Positions 34,804 to 45,800 of a stretch of DNA of 64,000 nucleotides are shown piece after piece. Within the stretch, counting starts at the first letter, position 1; every line of letters starts with the position of its first letter. The notes below the pieces were generated by a model. The model ran no database searches. It was not told where the DNA came from and saw only the letters and a program-made list of their open reading frames with translations. The stretch lies in the NCBI RefSeq assembly GCF_025833875.1, contig NZ_JAOYOD010000001.1, forward strand, positions 744,001 through 808,000. Direction: 5' to 3'. This stretch comes from Reichenbachiella ulvae. GTDB taxonomy: Bacteria; Bacteroidota; Bacteroidia; Cytophagales; Cyclobacteriaceae. Made by a program: the position numbers and the translations under genes.

Positions 34804-36999
34804 ATGTCAAATTCTCAGGTACTGCTGATTACCCCACCTTTTACGCAATTGAATACGCCCTACCCAGGGACCTGTTATTTGCAAGGCTACTTGAAGAAAA
34901 TAGGCGTGAAGTCAACCCAAATGGATTTGGGAATAGAGGTAATTCTTAGACTGTTTAGCAAAGAGGGATTGAGTCAGGTGTTTGATCAAAAGCCTTTAGA
35001 ATCAGTAACAGAAAATGCTCATCGAATCTATCAACTCAAAAACAGCTACCTGGCGACCATAGATTCAGTCATTCGATTTCTCCAGAATAAAAATTCAACC
35101 TTGGCTTATAGCATTGCGGAAAGAGAATTTTTACCTGAGGCCTCCAGGTTTGACCAAATTGAAGATTTGGATTGGGCATTTGGTAATCTAGGCGTGCAAG
35201 ACAAAGCCCGCCATTTGGCTACTTTATATCTAGAAGACCTTGCTGATTATCTAAAAGAGACAATTGATCCTCATTTTGGGTTCAGTCGATATGCAGAAAG
35301 GTTAGGAATGTCGGCCAGCTCTTTTGATGAAATGGAAAAAGCATTGCAGTCTGAACCCACTTTTATCGATCGAATGGCATTCGATATTTTGAGCCAGCGA
35401 CTTCAAGATGTACAGCCAGAGCTAGTTTGTTTATCGGTCCCTTTTCCAGGGAATTTATATGGTGCATTTCGCTGTGGGCAATACATCAAAGAGCAGTGTC
35501 CTGGTATAAAAGTCGCGATGGGAGGTGGGTACCCTAATACGGAGTTGAGATCATTGTCTGATCCTCGGGTCTTTAATTATATCGATTTCGTTACGCTAGA
35601 CGATGGGGAAAGGCCCGTTCAGAACTTACTCAGCTATTTGGAAGGCAAAAGAGAACTGACCGAACTCAAAAGAACTTTTTGTCTTTCGGATGGAATGGTC
35701 CAGTATATCGATGGAGCCAAGGAGGGCGATGTGCCCTTTAGTCAAACGGGTACACCGGATTATGCAGATTTGCCATTGGATAGATATCTGTCCGTTCTGG
35801 AGGTGGCCAATCCTATGCACCGGCTTTGGAGCGATGGTCGATGGAACAAGCTGACCATGGCACATGGCTGCTATTGGAAGAAATGCAGTTTTTGCGATAT
35901 ATCTCTTGATTACATTCGAAACTATGAGCCCGTAAGTGCGGCTATTCTCTGTGATCGTATGGAGGAGCAAATGGCACAGACTGGTGAGACGGGCTTTCAC
36001 TTTGTAGATGAGGCAGCTCCGCCGGCGTTGATGAGAGAGCTAGCTTTGGAAATCTTGCGTAGGGAGCTGGTGGTAAGCTGGTGGACGAACATTAGATTCG
36101 AAGAACGCTTCAGCCCTGACCTTTGCCGTCTGTTGAAGGCATCAGGCTGTATTGCAGTTTCTGGTGGTCTGGAAGTGGCTTCTGATCGCTTACTGGCCAA
36201 AATGCAAAAAGGAGTGACGGTAAGTCAGGTCGCACAGGTGTCGCAGAATTTTACAGAATCCGGGATTATGGTTCATGCCTATCTCATGTATGGTTTTCCT
36301 ACTCAGACCGATCAGGAGACCATCGATTCATTGGAGATGGTACGACAGCTTTTTATGCATGGCGTGATCCAGTCTGGTTTTTGGCATCAGTTTGCGATGA
36401 CAGCTCATGCTCCTGCTGGTTTGGACCCTACTGCCTTCGGAGTAGAAAGGGTAGGGCCAGATTTTCAAGGATTTGCAGACAATGACTTGATACATAAAGA
36501 TCCCAACGGAGCAATTCATGCTAACTACAGTGAGGGATTGAAAACTTCCCTTTTTAATTATATGCATGGCTTATGCTTCGAATATGACTTGCAGGAGTGG
36601 TTTGATTTTCGTGTGCCGCCTACGAGTATTCCTGCACGATTTATCGAAACAGCCCTGGAGGAAAACCCTGGGACCCATGTCAACTCCAATTCTCGTGTGA
36701 TTTGGCTAGGGGCAGATCCTGAAATGAGTTCGTTTCAAAAGAAGAAAAAAGGTAAGGTCCAAAGCATGGTTCGCTTGACTGTGACGCTGAAGACCAACTT
36801 GTTAGAACTGAGTCTCCAAGAGGAGGAAGGAAGATTTTTATATGAAATAATGAAAGTTGCTTCGATCTATTCTGGCAGCAAATTTACCTTTGCCTCTCTG
36901 TCAAAAATGTATGAGGATACCTGTGGAAAACCTATCGAGTATTTGCTAGAGACAGAGGGCTGGAACGAATTGAAATCAACGGGGCTATTGGTTGTTTGA
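34804..36999 (+). CDS. B12-binding domain radical SAM protein
   Basis: From the ATG at 34804 the protein has 731 residues; a TTG two codons earlier is the alternative. The N-terminal B12-binding-type domain (about 5-290) has LLITPPFTQLNTPYPGTCYLQGYL and VAMGGGYPNTELRSLSDPR. It lacks the DxHxxG cobalt-ligand motif, as do many of these proteins. The radical SAM core (about 345-590) starts GCYWKKCSFCD: Cys356-x4-Cys361-x2-Cys364, one residue longer than the common CX3CX2C. FHFVDEAAP, SGGLEVASDRLLAKMQKGV and AYLMYGFPTQTDQE are further core blocks. Substrate and product are unknown, and no biosynthetic genes are next to it. Confidence 0.9.
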   Translation: MSNSQVLLITPPFTQLNTPYPGTCYLQGYLKKIGVKSTQMDLGIEVILRLFSKEGLSQVFDQKPLESVTENAHRIYQLKNSYLATIDSVIRFLQNKNSTLAYSIAEREFLPEASRFDQIEDLDWAFGNLGVQDKARHLATLYLEDLADYLKETIDPHFGFSRYAERLGMSASSFDEMEKALQSEPTFIDRMAFDILSQRLQDVQPELVCLSVPFPGNLYGAFRCGQYIKEQCPGIKVAMGGGYPNTELRSLSDPRVFNYIDFVTLDDGERPVQNLLSYLEGKRELTELKRTFCLSDGMVQYIDGAKEGDVPFSQTGTPDYADLPLDRYLSVLEVANPMHRLWSDGRWNKLTMAHGCYWKKCSFCDISLDYIRNYEPVSAAILCDRMEEQMAQTGETGFHFVDEAAPPALMRELALEILRRELVVSWWTNIRFEERFSPDLCRLLKASGCIAVSGGLEVASDRLLAKMQKGVTVSQVAQVSQNFTESGIMVHAYLMYGFPTQTDQETIDSLEMVRQLFMHGVIQSGFWHQFAMTAHAPAGLDPTAFGVERVGPDFQGFADNDLIHKDPNGAIHANYSEGLKTSLFNYMHGLCFEYDLQEWFDFRVPPTSIPARFIETALEENPGTHVNSNSRVIWLGADPEMSSFQKKKKGKVQSMVRLTVTLKTNLLELSLQEEEGRFLYEIMKVASIYSGSKFTFASLSKMYEDTCGKPIEYLLETEGWNELKSTGLLVV

Positions 37000-37046
37000 T
37001 TTAGGCATCATTTCTGTTAATATTGATTAAAACAAACTCAAAGACT

Positions 37047-38198
37047 ATGAAAAGGGTACTTCTGAATTGCTTATATGCTTTACTCGTGCTATTGGCTATT
37101 CAATCTTGCAAATCAGCCAAGAAACTTTATGAACAGGGGGATTATTATCTAGCAGTGATCAAATCAGCTGAAAAATTAAGGAAAAACCCAGATCATAAGA
37201 AGACCAGAGATGCTTTGAGAAAGGCTTACCCATTAGCAGTTGATCAGATAGTAGCCGAGGTGGACAGGGTGCGTGCTACCGACAGGAAATTCCCGAATAC
37301 CAATACGGTTTATCTTTTCGAAAAGCTTAATCGAATGTATGACGAGATCAATCGCTCTCCTGGTGCTCGAAGGGTAGTTCCCAATCCCACGAGCTATTAT
37401 CAGGAATTGGCCAAGGTGAAATTAGGTGCTGCTGAGGAGCAATATCGTGAGGGGATGCGGGAGCTAAATATGGGCAGAAGAGAAAATGCCAAGGAAGCTT
37501 ATGCCTTTTTTCAAATGGCCAACAAGTTTGAACCGGGATATAAAGATGTTAAAGATAGGATAGAAGAGGCCTATCAAATGGCGATATTGAATGTGTTGGT
37601 TGAGCTGCAGCCGGTGCAGTCTCAGGCCTATCAGTTGAGTGGTGATTTCTTTTACGACCAGATTGTGAAGGTATTCAGAGAGATTGAAAGCAATGAATTT
37701 ATTCGGTTTTATAATCCGAGAGAGGCACAGAGAGTCAATTTAAGAGAACCTCACCATGTACTTAAAATGAATTTTGTGGGTTTCAACGTGGGCGACACGC
37801 ATACGCTGGAACGTGTCGAAAAAGTAGAGAGAGACAGTGTGGTGGTGGGAACGGTAGAGCTGGAAGATGGCTCCAAGAAAAACGTATATAATACTGTCAG
37901 TGCTAAGTTGACTATTCGCAGGATGGAGGTCATATCGGGGGGACGACTGAGAATGTCGGTGCAGGATGATTATTCAGGTGTGGTGTTGACCAAAGAAGAT
38001 TTTAATGGTGAGTTTGTTTGGTTCAACGAATGGGGAACTTTTAATGGAGATGAAAGAGCCTTGTCTGATGAACAACTGGCTATTTGTAACAACAAAATGA
38101 TGATGCCACCCCCTCCTCAAGATCTATTTGTAGAATTTACTAAGCCGATCTATGGGCAGCTTAGGAGTCATTTGATTCGGTTTTATAGAGATTATTAA
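37047..38198 (+). CDS. Lipoprotein with TPR-like N-terminal half, function unknown
   Basis: I start at the ATG at 37047, giving 383 residues, because it opens a proper lipoprotein signal (MKRVLLNCLYALLVLLAIQSC); a TTG 24 bases upstream only adds polar residues. The first half has helical repeats (KKLYEQGDYYLAVIKSAEKLRKNPDHKKTRDALRKAYP, then NAKEAYAFFQMANKFEPGYKDV) like tetratricopeptide repeats. The second half is beta-rich. No named family is recognised. It ends at a hairpin shared with the convergent dnaK. Confidence 0.8.
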   Translation: MKRVLLNCLYALLVLLAIQSCKSAKKLYEQGDYYLAVIKSAEKLRKNPDHKKTRDALRKAYPLAVDQIVAEVDRVRATDRKFPNTNTVYLFEKLNRMYDEINRSPGARRVVPNPTSYYQELAKVKLGAAEEQYREGMRELNMGRRENAKEAYAFFQMANKFEPGYKDVKDRIEEAYQMAILNVLVELQPVQSQAYQLSGDFFYDQIVKVFREIESNEFIRFYNPREAQRVNLREPHHVLKMNFVGFNVGDTHTLERVEKVERDSVVVGTVELEDGSKKNVYNTVSAKLTIRRMEVISGGRLRMSVQDDYSGVVLTKEDFNGEFVWFNEWGTFNGDERALSDEQLAICNNKMMMPPPPQDLFVEFTKPIYGQLRSHLIRFYRDY

Positions 38199-38212
38199 TT
38201 GATTACAAAATA

Positions 38213-38240
38213 AAAGCCCCAACGAGATCGCTGGGGCTTT
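38213..38240. terminator. Bidirectional terminator between the TPR lipoprotein gene and dnaK
   Basis: AAAGCCCCA (38213-38221) and TGGGGCTTT (38232-38240) form a 9-bp stem with a 10-base loop. On the minus strand the hairpin is followed by TTATTTT, a good tail for dnaK; on the plus strand by a shorter TTTGAT. Confidence 0.85.
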
Positions 38241-38265
38241 GATATATTATTGAAGTGTGAGAGAC

Positions 38266-40194
38266 TTATTTCTTGTTGTCGTCAACTTCTTCGAATTCAA
38301 CATCTGACACATCTGAATCAGAGCTGTTTTCTGCACCTGCATCAGCACCTGGTTGTGCTCCGCCGGCAGCTCCAGCAGCGCCATCTTGAGTCGCCTGATA
38401 CATTTCCTGAGAAGCTCCTTGCCATGCGGCATTGATTTCCTCAAGTGCAGTATCGATAGCTGCTAATTCACCACTCTTGTGAGCTTCTTTCAACTTCTCA
38501 AGTGCTGCATTGATTTTGGTTTTGTTGTCATCAGACAACTTGTCGCCAAACTCTTTCAACTGCTTTTCAGTTTGGAAGATCATAGAGTCAGCTGCATTCA
38601 ACTTCTCGATTTTCTCCTTTTCAGCTTTGTCTGCATCCGCATTTGCTTCTGCTTCTTGCTTCATCTTTTCGATTTCTTCGTCTGTCAATCCCGAAGAAGC
38701 CTCGATTCGGATACTTTGCTCTTTGTTAGTGCCTTTATCCTTAGATGTTACGTGCATGATACCGTTGGCATCTATGTCAAAAGTAACTTCGATCTGAGGT
38801 ACACCTCTTGGTGATGGTGGAATACCATCCAAGTGGAATCTACCTAAGCTTCTGTTGTCTTTTGCCATTGGGCGCTCACCCTGCAGAACGTGGATCTCAA
38901 CAGATGGCTGATTGTCAGCAGCTGTAGAGAATACCTCAGACTTCTTAGTAGGGATCGTAGTGTTCGCTTCGATCAATTTGGTGAATACACCACCCATGGT
39001 TTCGATACCTAATGAAAGTGGAGTTACGTCTAGAAGAAGTACATCTTTTACTTCACCTGTCAATACACCACCCTGGATTGCAGCACCAATAGCTACTACT
39101 TCGTCAGGGTTTACTCCTTTTGAAGGTTTCTTGCCGAAGAACTTCTCAACTTCCTCCTGAATGATTGGAATACGAGTAGATCCACCTACTAGAATTACTT
39201 CATCAATTTCAGAAATTGACAATCCTGAATCCTTCAAAGCTTGCTTAACAGGCTCCATAGATCTTCTTACCAGATCATCAGCCAATTGCTCGAACTTAGA
39301 TCTAGACAATGTTCTAACCAAGTGTTTTGGCACACCGTCCACTGGCATGATGTATGGCAAGTTGATTTCAGTAGAAGTACTACTTGACAACTCGATTTTA
39401 GCTTTCTCAGCAGCTTCTTTCAATCTCTGAAGAGCCATAGGATCTTTTTTCAGATCTAAGCCTTCATCATTTTTAAACTCATCAGCCAACCAGTTGATAA
39501 TTACTGAGTCAAAGTCATCACCACCTAAGTGTACATCACCGTTGGTAGATTTTACTTCGAATACACCATCACCAAGCTCAAGGATAGAAATATCGAATGT
39601 ACCACCACCAAGGTCATACACGGCGATTTTCATATCAGCATTTTTCTTGTCCAGACCGTATGCCAAAGCTGCCGCGGTAGGCTCGTTGATGATACGTTTT
39701 ACATCTAGACCAGCGATCGCACCAGCTTCTTTAGTAGCCTGACGCTCTGCATCGTTGAAGTAAGCAGGAACAGTAATTACTGCTTCTTTAACTTCAGTGC
39801 CCAGATAATCTTCAGCCGTAGACTTCATTTTCTGAAGAATAACTGCAGATAGCTCTTGAGCTGTATATTTTCTATCTCCGATAGCTACACGAACTGTGTC
39901 GTTGTTGCCACTTTCGAGATTGTATGATACGGATTTAGCTTCTTCAGAAACTTCACCAAACTTTTTACCCATGAATCTCTTTACAGAGCTGATGGTATTC
40001 TGAGGGTTGGTGATGGCCTGTCTCTTGGCTGGGTCACCTACTTTTCTTTCTCCCTTGCCACCGTCCAAGAAAGCTACGATAGAAGGGGTGGTTCTTTTTC
40101 CTTCGCTGTTAGGTATTACTACTGGCTCGTTACCTTCCATTACGGCAACACAGGAGTTGGTAGTACCTAAATCGATTCCGATTATTTTTCCCAT
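38266..40194 (-). CDS. dnaK: Hsp70 chaperone DnaK
   Basis: The 642-residue protein is a full-length DnaK. The ATPase domain opens [20 protein letters not shown] and shows [51 protein letters not shown] and [11 protein letters not shown]. The substrate-binding part has [20 protein letters not shown] and DRNQ-type blocks, and a Gly/Ala-rich linker leads to an acidic tail with FEEVDD. It folds proteins with DnaJ and GrpE, neither of which is adjacent. The upstream region has a sigma-54-like element and TGACA repeats rather than a clear TAnnTTTG box. Confidence 0.98.
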   Translation of the reverse strand: MGKIIGIDLGTTNSCVAVMEGNEPVVIPNSEGKRTTPSIVAFLDGGKGERKVGDPAKRQAITNPQNTISSVKRFMGKKFGEVSEEAKSVSYNLESGNNDTVRVAIGDRKYTAQELSAVILQKMKSTAEDYLGTEVKEAVITVPAYFNDAERQATKEAGAIAGLDVKRIINEPTAAALAYGLDKKNADMKIAVYDLGGGTFDISILELGDGVFEVKSTNGDVHLGGDDFDSVIINWLADEFKNDEGLDLKKDPMALQRLKEAAEKAKIELSSSTSTEINLPYIMPVDGVPKHLVRTLSRSKFEQLADDLVRRSMEPVKQALKDSGLSISEIDEVILVGGSTRIPIIQEEVEKFFGKKPSKGVNPDEVVAIGAAIQGGVLTGEVKDVLLLDVTPLSLGIETMGGVFTKLIEANTTIPTKKSEVFSTAADNQPSVEIHVLQGERPMAKDNRSLGRFHLDGIPPSPRGVPQIEVTFDIDANGIMHVTSKDKGTNKEQSIRIEASSGLTDEEIEKMKQEAEANADADKAEKEKIEKLNAADSMIFQTEKQLKEFGDKLSDDNKTKINAALEKLKEAHKSGELAAIDTALEEINAAWQGASQEMYQATQDGAAGAAGGAQPGADAGAENSSDSDVSDVEFEEVDDNKK

Positions 40195-40252
40195 GATCTA
40201 ATTTTAATTTATCGCTTCTTTAAAATCTTTTTCAACTTACACCCTCCCTTAC

Positions 40253-40311
40253 ACAACTGCTGTGCCAAAGGAAAAATGACTGACAGAAGTGACACATTGT
40301 CATAAATGACA
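40253..40311 (-). promoter_or_regulatory. Candidate sigma-54-like promoter and upstream repeats of dnaK
   Basis: Read on the minus strand, TTGGCACAGCAGTTGTG (40268-40252) fits the -24/-12 pattern TGGCAC-N5-TTGC, except that the final C is T. Just upstream lie TGACAG (40281-40286), TGACA (40290-40294) and a palindrome TGTCA-N4-TGACA (40298-40311, quoted on the plus strand). The -12 end is 59 bases from the dnaK ATG. The layout suits an activator-dependent promoter, but this is a motif reading without expression data. Confidence 0.5.
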
Positions 40312-40446
40312 TGCCTGTATTAAAAATCCAACTGACGAAATGTGAGTTTTGATAGAATTGTCTGTCAGGGTGAGGATTAATATGAAAGAAGGACGCTTGT
40401 CTTTCTTCCTTTATTTATTTCGTTTCGAATCCCCATTTCCTTCTAC

Positions 40447-40454
40447 TATCTTTG
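40447..40454 (+). promoter_or_regulatory. -7 box for prfC
   Basis: TATCTTTG matches TAnnTTTG exactly. TTTC at 40423-40426 is a fair -33 element 20 bases upstream. The box ends 22 bases before the prfC ATG. Confidence 0.65.
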
Positions 40455-40476
40455 CGCCTCATTTTGAATTGAATCC

Positions 40477-42060
40477 ATGACAATACAGGAAGAAATAAAG
40501 AAGAGGAGAACATTTGGTATCATCAGTCACCCCGATGCGGGTAAAACAACCCTGACAGAAAAGCTGCTGCTTTTTGGGGGAGCGATCAAAACGGCTGGTG
40601 CAGTTAAGTCTAACAAGATCGATAGACATGCCACTTCCGACTTTATGGAGATAGAGAAGCAGAGAGGTATCTCTGTGGCTACATCTGTGATGGGATTCGA
40701 ATACAAGGATCGAAAAATCAACCTGCTAGATACACCAGGTCACCAGGACTTTGCAGAGGATACTTACCGTACGCTTACCGCGGTAGACAGTGTAGTGCTT
40801 GTAGTCGACTGTGTAAAGGGTGTGGAGATCCAAACAGAAAAGCTGATGGAGGTCTGCCGAATGAGAAATACTCCGGTCATGGTCTTTATCAATAAACTGG
40901 ATAGGGAAGGCCAGGATCCTTACGACTTGTTGGATGAAATCGAAGCGAAACTGGATATTAAGGTTCGTCCATTGAGCTGGCCTATTAGTATGGGTAAAAC
41001 ATTCAAAGGAGTTTACAGCCTTTATGAAAAGAAATTGAAACTGTTTACAGCGAGTAAGCAGCAGTTGGATAAGGATAATGACATCAGTATCACTGATCTA
41101 AATGATCCGCAGTTAGATGAGTTGATAGGGGAGAACTATGCCAATACCTTGAGAGAGGATGTAGAGTTGGTAGATGGTGGCTACCCTGAGTTTGATTTGG
41201 AAAGCTATAGAAGCGGGAAAGTTGCTCCTGTTTTCTTTGGTAGTGCGGTGAATAATTTTGGCGTTCAGGAGTTGTTGGATTGTTTCATTGACATAGCGCC
41301 TAACCCGATGAAACGTGAGACTGAGGAGCGAGTGATCGAACCTGAAGAGAGTAAATTTTCTGGTTTCGTTTTTAAAATCCATGCAAACATGGATCCTAAG
41401 CATAGAAACAGGATTGCCTTCGTACGAGTTTGTGCTGGTACCTTTCAAAGAGGGAGTACTTATTATCATACCCGATTAGATAAGAAATTCAGGTTCTCAA
41501 ATGCCACGGCCTTTATGGCGCAGAGCAAGGAGATCATCGATGAGGCATGGCCAGGTGATATCGTAGGTCTATATGATACCGGTAACTTGAAAATAGGTGA
41601 CACACTGAGCGAAGGTGAAAAAGGAATGTACAAAGGGATTCCGAGTTTCTCACCAGAGATATTCAGAGAGGTGATTAATACCGATGCGATGAAGACCAAG
41701 CAGCTGGATAAAGGATTGACCCAGTTGATGGACGAAGGGGTAGCGCAGTTGTTTACTTACGAGATGGGATCCAGAAAAGTAGTGGGAACCGTGGGAGCGC
41801 TTCAGTTCGAAGTGATTCAACACAGATTGCTTCACGAATACGGTGCGTCATGTCGATTTGCTCCGATGAACTTATTCAAGGCATGTTGGTTTAGTAGTGA
41901 GGACAAAAAGAAATTGGATGAATTCATTGATTCCAAGTACCGACACATCGCTAAAGATAAGGATGGAAAACTGGTGTTTATGGCAGAATCAAAGGCATGG
42001 CTCCAAATGGTTCAGGACAATTTTCCAGATATTAATTTCCACTTTACGAGTGAATTTTAA
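40477..42060 (+). CDS. prfC: Peptide chain release factor 3
   Basis: The 527-residue GTPase recycles RF1/RF2 from the ribosome after termination. GTPase motifs are [15 protein letters not shown] (G1), [11 protein letters not shown] (G2), [18 protein letters not shown] (G3) and [11 protein letters not shown] (G4). The RF3-specific domains follow, with [25 protein letters not shown] and [22 protein letters not shown]. It distinguishes itself from EF-G by the RF3 C-terminal domain. It is a single gene, convergent with the DUF218 gene five bases away. Confidence 0.97.
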   Translation: MTIQEEIKKRRTFGIISHPDAGKTTLTEKLLLFGGAIKTAGAVKSNKIDRHATSDFMEIEKQRGISVATSVMGFEYKDRKINLLDTPGHQDFAEDTYRTLTAVDSVVLVVDCVKGVEIQTEKLMEVCRMRNTPVMVFINKLDREGQDPYDLLDEIEAKLDIKVRPLSWPISMGKTFKGVYSLYEKKLKLFTASKQQLDKDNDISITDLNDPQLDELIGENYANTLREDVELVDGGYPEFDLESYRSGKVAPVFFGSAVNNFGVQELLDCFIDIAPNPMKRETEERVIEPEESKFSGFVFKIHANMDPKHRNRIAFVRVCAGTFQRGSTYYHTRLDKKFRFSNATAFMAQSKEIIDEAWPGDIVGLYDTGNLKIGDTLSEGEKGMYKGIPSFSPEIFREVINTDAMKTKQLDKGLTQLMDEGVAQLFTYEMGSRKVVGTVGALQFEVIQHRLLHEYGASCRFAPMNLFKACWFSSEDKKKLDEFIDSKYRHIAKDKDGKLVFMAESKAWLQMVQDNFPDINFHFTSEF

Positions 42061-42065
42061 TTGAG

Positions 42066-42824
42066 TTATAAGTAGCCAGCTATTTTATAGGAGACTATTC
42101 CAACCCATTCCTTCAGCAGTATAGACCATAGTTGCAGGCTATAGATTTTAGGGATGAATAGATCGTCCGGACTGAAATGGATAGGGCCTCCGTAATAATC
42201 AGTGGGGAAGGTGTCTACTAGAAGGCCTGTTTTATGAAAGCAGCCTTCAGCTCTTTTCATATGAAAAGCTGAGGTAAAGAGTAGACATTGGCTATTGTTG
42301 GGAATCAAGACCGAGCTAAACGCGGCATTTTCATGCGTGTTTCTAGATTGATCTTCGATCATCACATCCTGGGGTGGCACTCCGCATAAAATGGCAAAGT
42401 CTGCCAGGGCATGACTTTCCTTCTTGCCCTCGAAAGTCAATACACCAGATCCTCCGATGATGAGGATTTTTTTGAGTTTTCCCAGTTTGTAGAGTTCGAT
42501 GGCATGGACGATTCGATCAGCACCTTTATTGAAATGAATACGATCAAAAGGAGGACGATTGGGTTCGGTAATGCCGGCAAGTACTATTCCATAATCATAT
42601 GCCTCAGCAATGGTCTGGTACTCTTTTGACTTTACTTCCCATATGTTCATCATCCATTTTGCAATCAAAGGATTGGTGAAGAAAAGCAATATTCCCAGAC
42701 TCAAGCCCCTCAATGCTTTTCTGGTATTATTTGATCTAATAACAAAGGAGGCAATCAACAGCAAAATAGCCCAAACCAATGGTGACAAAAGCCAATGAAT
42801 CAGTTTGGATAAAATGAAAAACAT
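42066..42824 (-). CDS. DUF218 (YdcF/ElyC-like) membrane protein
   Basis: A 252-residue protein with two N-terminal membrane helices (about 8-28 and 38-58), then the DUF218 Rossmann-like domain: DYGIVLAGITEPNR, RIVHAIELYKLGKLKKILIIGGSG, and IEDQSRNTHENAAFSSVL followed by CLLFTSAFHMKRAEGCF. ElyC of this family acts in envelope and lipid-carrier homeostasis in enteric bacteria; that role is known for the family, not shown here. It follows the ABC fusion gene by three bases on the same strand and is likely co-transcribed with it. Confidence 0.88.
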   Translation of the reverse strand: MFFILSKLIHWLLSPLVWAILLLIASFVIRSNNTRKALRGLSLGILLFFTNPLIAKWMMNIWEVKSKEYQTIAEAYDYGIVLAGITEPNRPPFDRIHFNKGADRIVHAIELYKLGKLKKILIIGGSGVLTFEGKKESHALADFAILCGVPPQDVMIEDQSRNTHENAAFSSVLIPNNSQCLLFTSAFHMKRAEGCFHKTGLLVDTFPTDYYGGPIHFSPDDLFIPKIYSLQLWSILLKEWVGIVSYKIAGYL

Positions 42825-42827
42825 GAT

Positions 42828-45800
42828 CTATTTCCCGAAGCTATTGATCAATTTCTTTAATAAGTCAAAATAGAGAGCGACAAAGAGAAAAAGTGACATC
42901 AACCAAATGATGACTACATTGAAGTTGAGCGTGTCATAAAACTGTCCCCAAAAATGTTTGTAAGGAGCGTAAAAATGTGCTCTAAAATCCAATGCGTTTT
43001 CTGGATACGGTACTTTATAAATTGGGTAGATTTTTTGAACCAATGCCTCATCAGTTACCTCTAACCTGTTTTTGGTAGTGGTGTTCTTCAGAAAGAATGC
43101 GATTGCTTCATTTTCATATTCATCTCGTAAGGTGTTCAGTTTTTCAGCTTTTTCGGGTGTGTCCGACATGGCTTGAGCGATCTTGTCTTTTTCATCTGTT
43201 GCAGTTTTCATTCGGTTGTTGTAGATCTTTCGCATGATCTTGACGAACCGATCAGTTGCTTCATATACTTCTAAGTCAAACTGCTCAATGTCCAATTGTT
43301 CTATCTCCTTAAACTTTTCCAGTGGCACATTGAACCTTTCCATCTCCTTAGAAAGTTCATTTTGCACCATGGCCAGTTGCTTGGTTACCTCTTGTTTGAT
43401 CTTATCATCTTCGGATTGATAATTTTCTAAGGCATAATCAATAGAATTCTCAATGGCTGGATAGAAATATACGCTTTTGAATTCTGCATTGGCCAGCTGT
43501 TGTTCTTGTTCATAAAAGTTTCTGGTGTATTCATTGTCTTTGAATTGATGAACCACCAAAGCCTCATAACCCCACTTGGAGGCCATTAGTTCGCCTATTA
43601 CAGGCACTCGGTTCGAGTTGCTAAGTACTGGATTCAGCTGATCGAAATTGACTACTACTCCGCTGAGTATCAACTGAGGAATGATCAATAGAGGAATCAA
43701 AATGTAAATGGTGACTGCCGAGTTAAAAGCTGAGGATATGTTCAATCCCAGAATATTGGCAAAGCAGGAGATGGAAAATAATACCAGCCAGAATGATATA
43801 GTCATTCCCTTGATTTCCAAAATCAAGTCTCCAATCAAAACAAATAAGATCGTTTGTACTGCTGACAGGGCAAACAGGATGATCATTTTTGAAACTAAGT
43901 AGCTGCTTCTACTCAGGTTGAGAAAAGACTCGCGTTTCAGAATCTTTCTGTCCTTGAATATTTCCTCGGCACTCACAGTTAGTCCCATGAACAGTGCCAC
44001 GATGATCGCCATGAAGAAAAATGCCGGAATGTTGGGGTTCTGATTAAAAGTGTATTCAGAATCTTCCGTCGAATACCTGATGATGAAGGCCAAAAGTCCC
44101 GCCAATACGGGCGCCTCCAATAGGTTGATGAAAAGGTACTGTTTGTTACTCAACTTAGCAGCCAGGTCTCTTCTTGAAAAAATGGCTAACTGCTTTAGTT
44201 TGTTTGGAATATTGAGTGTCTTTTCGGGTTTTTCCTCGGCCTCTTCCGCCTCTGGAATTTTCATTTTCACCTTAAAAAGCATGTTCCAATCTTTAGGATT
44301 GAGCTTTCTGGTGTTGGTCAGCTGGCCATATTCATCTACCACTTTTGTTTCGATGATATTGAATATCTGTTCCGAGTTGACATTGCCGCATTCCGCACAT
44401 GACCCATCATCCTTGTCGAGCATCTTCACTATCTTTTTAAAATAGATCACGCCCTCTACAGGGTTGCCATAGTAAATCTGATATCCTCCTACATCCAATA
44501 TGACCAGTTTGTCAAACATCTTAAATATATCAGATGATGGCTGGTGAATCACCACAAAGATCATTTTGCCTCTGAGAGAAAGCTCTTTAAGCAGATCCAT
44601 GATGTTTTCTGAATCTCGAGAGGAGAGGCCAGAGGTCGGTTCATCTACAAACATCACCGATGGTTCTCTGAGCAATTCCAGACCAATATTTAGTCGCTTT
44701 CTTTGGCCACCGCTGATCGTTTTTTGCAGTGGAGATCCGACTTTCAAATTTCGAGTGGCAGTAAGACCTAAGGAGGAAAGGGTTCCCTCCACTAGTTCTT
44801 TTAGTTCTTGCGGGCTTTTGTCCGTAAAACAGAGCTGAGCCGCATAGTGGAGGTTTTCATAGACTGTCAGTTCTTCTATCAGTAGGTCGTCTTGAGGGAC
44901 ATAGCCGATGATTCCCTCGATTTTGTTTTTGTCTTTATGGATGTCAATTCCATTGATACGAACTGAACCTGAAGAAGGAGTGTCATTACCGTTGAGGACA
45001 TTGAGTAGTGTGGATTTACCTGCTCCACTTCCTCCCATGAGACCGATTAACTTCCCAGATGACTCTGCAATGTCTATGCCTCTTAGTCCCTTGTTTCCAT
45101 TTGGGAATTCAAACTCTACTTTTTCGGCTACAAATGAAATTCTGGTTTCATTTCCTTCCTTACGATAGTATGAGATGATATCGCTGTAGAAAACAGGCGC
45201 AATCTTCGCTCCTCGAATCGAGCTACCAGCAGAGAATACAAAAATCTTGTTAGAACGAATAGGGACACCGTTGTTGGTTAGGTTTTCCTTTCCCAAATAT
45301 TTGGCAAAGTAGAGGTCCAGTTTGGGAATTCTGAAAAAGGCCAGAGGAGCCTCCATGTTTTCTCTGAAGAGAAATTTGGCCTGTTTCAATTCCTCTTCCT
45401 TGTGACTATCTACTATTAGAATGTCATTTTGATCCAGATCTTTACGAGTTTTACTCATGACAAAGGCCTTGATGTTGGCTATGTCATCCGCTTCAAAGCG
45501 AAACGCAACCCCAATCTGGTTGAGAAGGATAGTCTCTCGGTCAGAAACTTCCCCATCAGCAACGATCAACTCAATTACCTTCAGGATTACTACCGCTTTT
45601 TGCTGCTGAGCCAGTTCCTGATTGACTTGTGTGGCGAGAATTTCAATTTCTTTTTCTTCGCTGAACTCTACTTTGCGACCATTGGTCATAGCACCAGTCA
45701 TCTCATCAAATAACTTCAGGTATCTGGCACTGTCTTTTTGGTTGAGGTTTTCGAGTAGGAACTCTTGAATCGCCCTTCTTTCATCTTCAGTCACATCATC

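Noticed and set aside
38479..40201. Several open frames on the plus strand across dnaK
   Set aside because: They are antisense to a highly conserved full-length DnaK and have no recognisable sequence; typical shadow frames of a strong coding bias.
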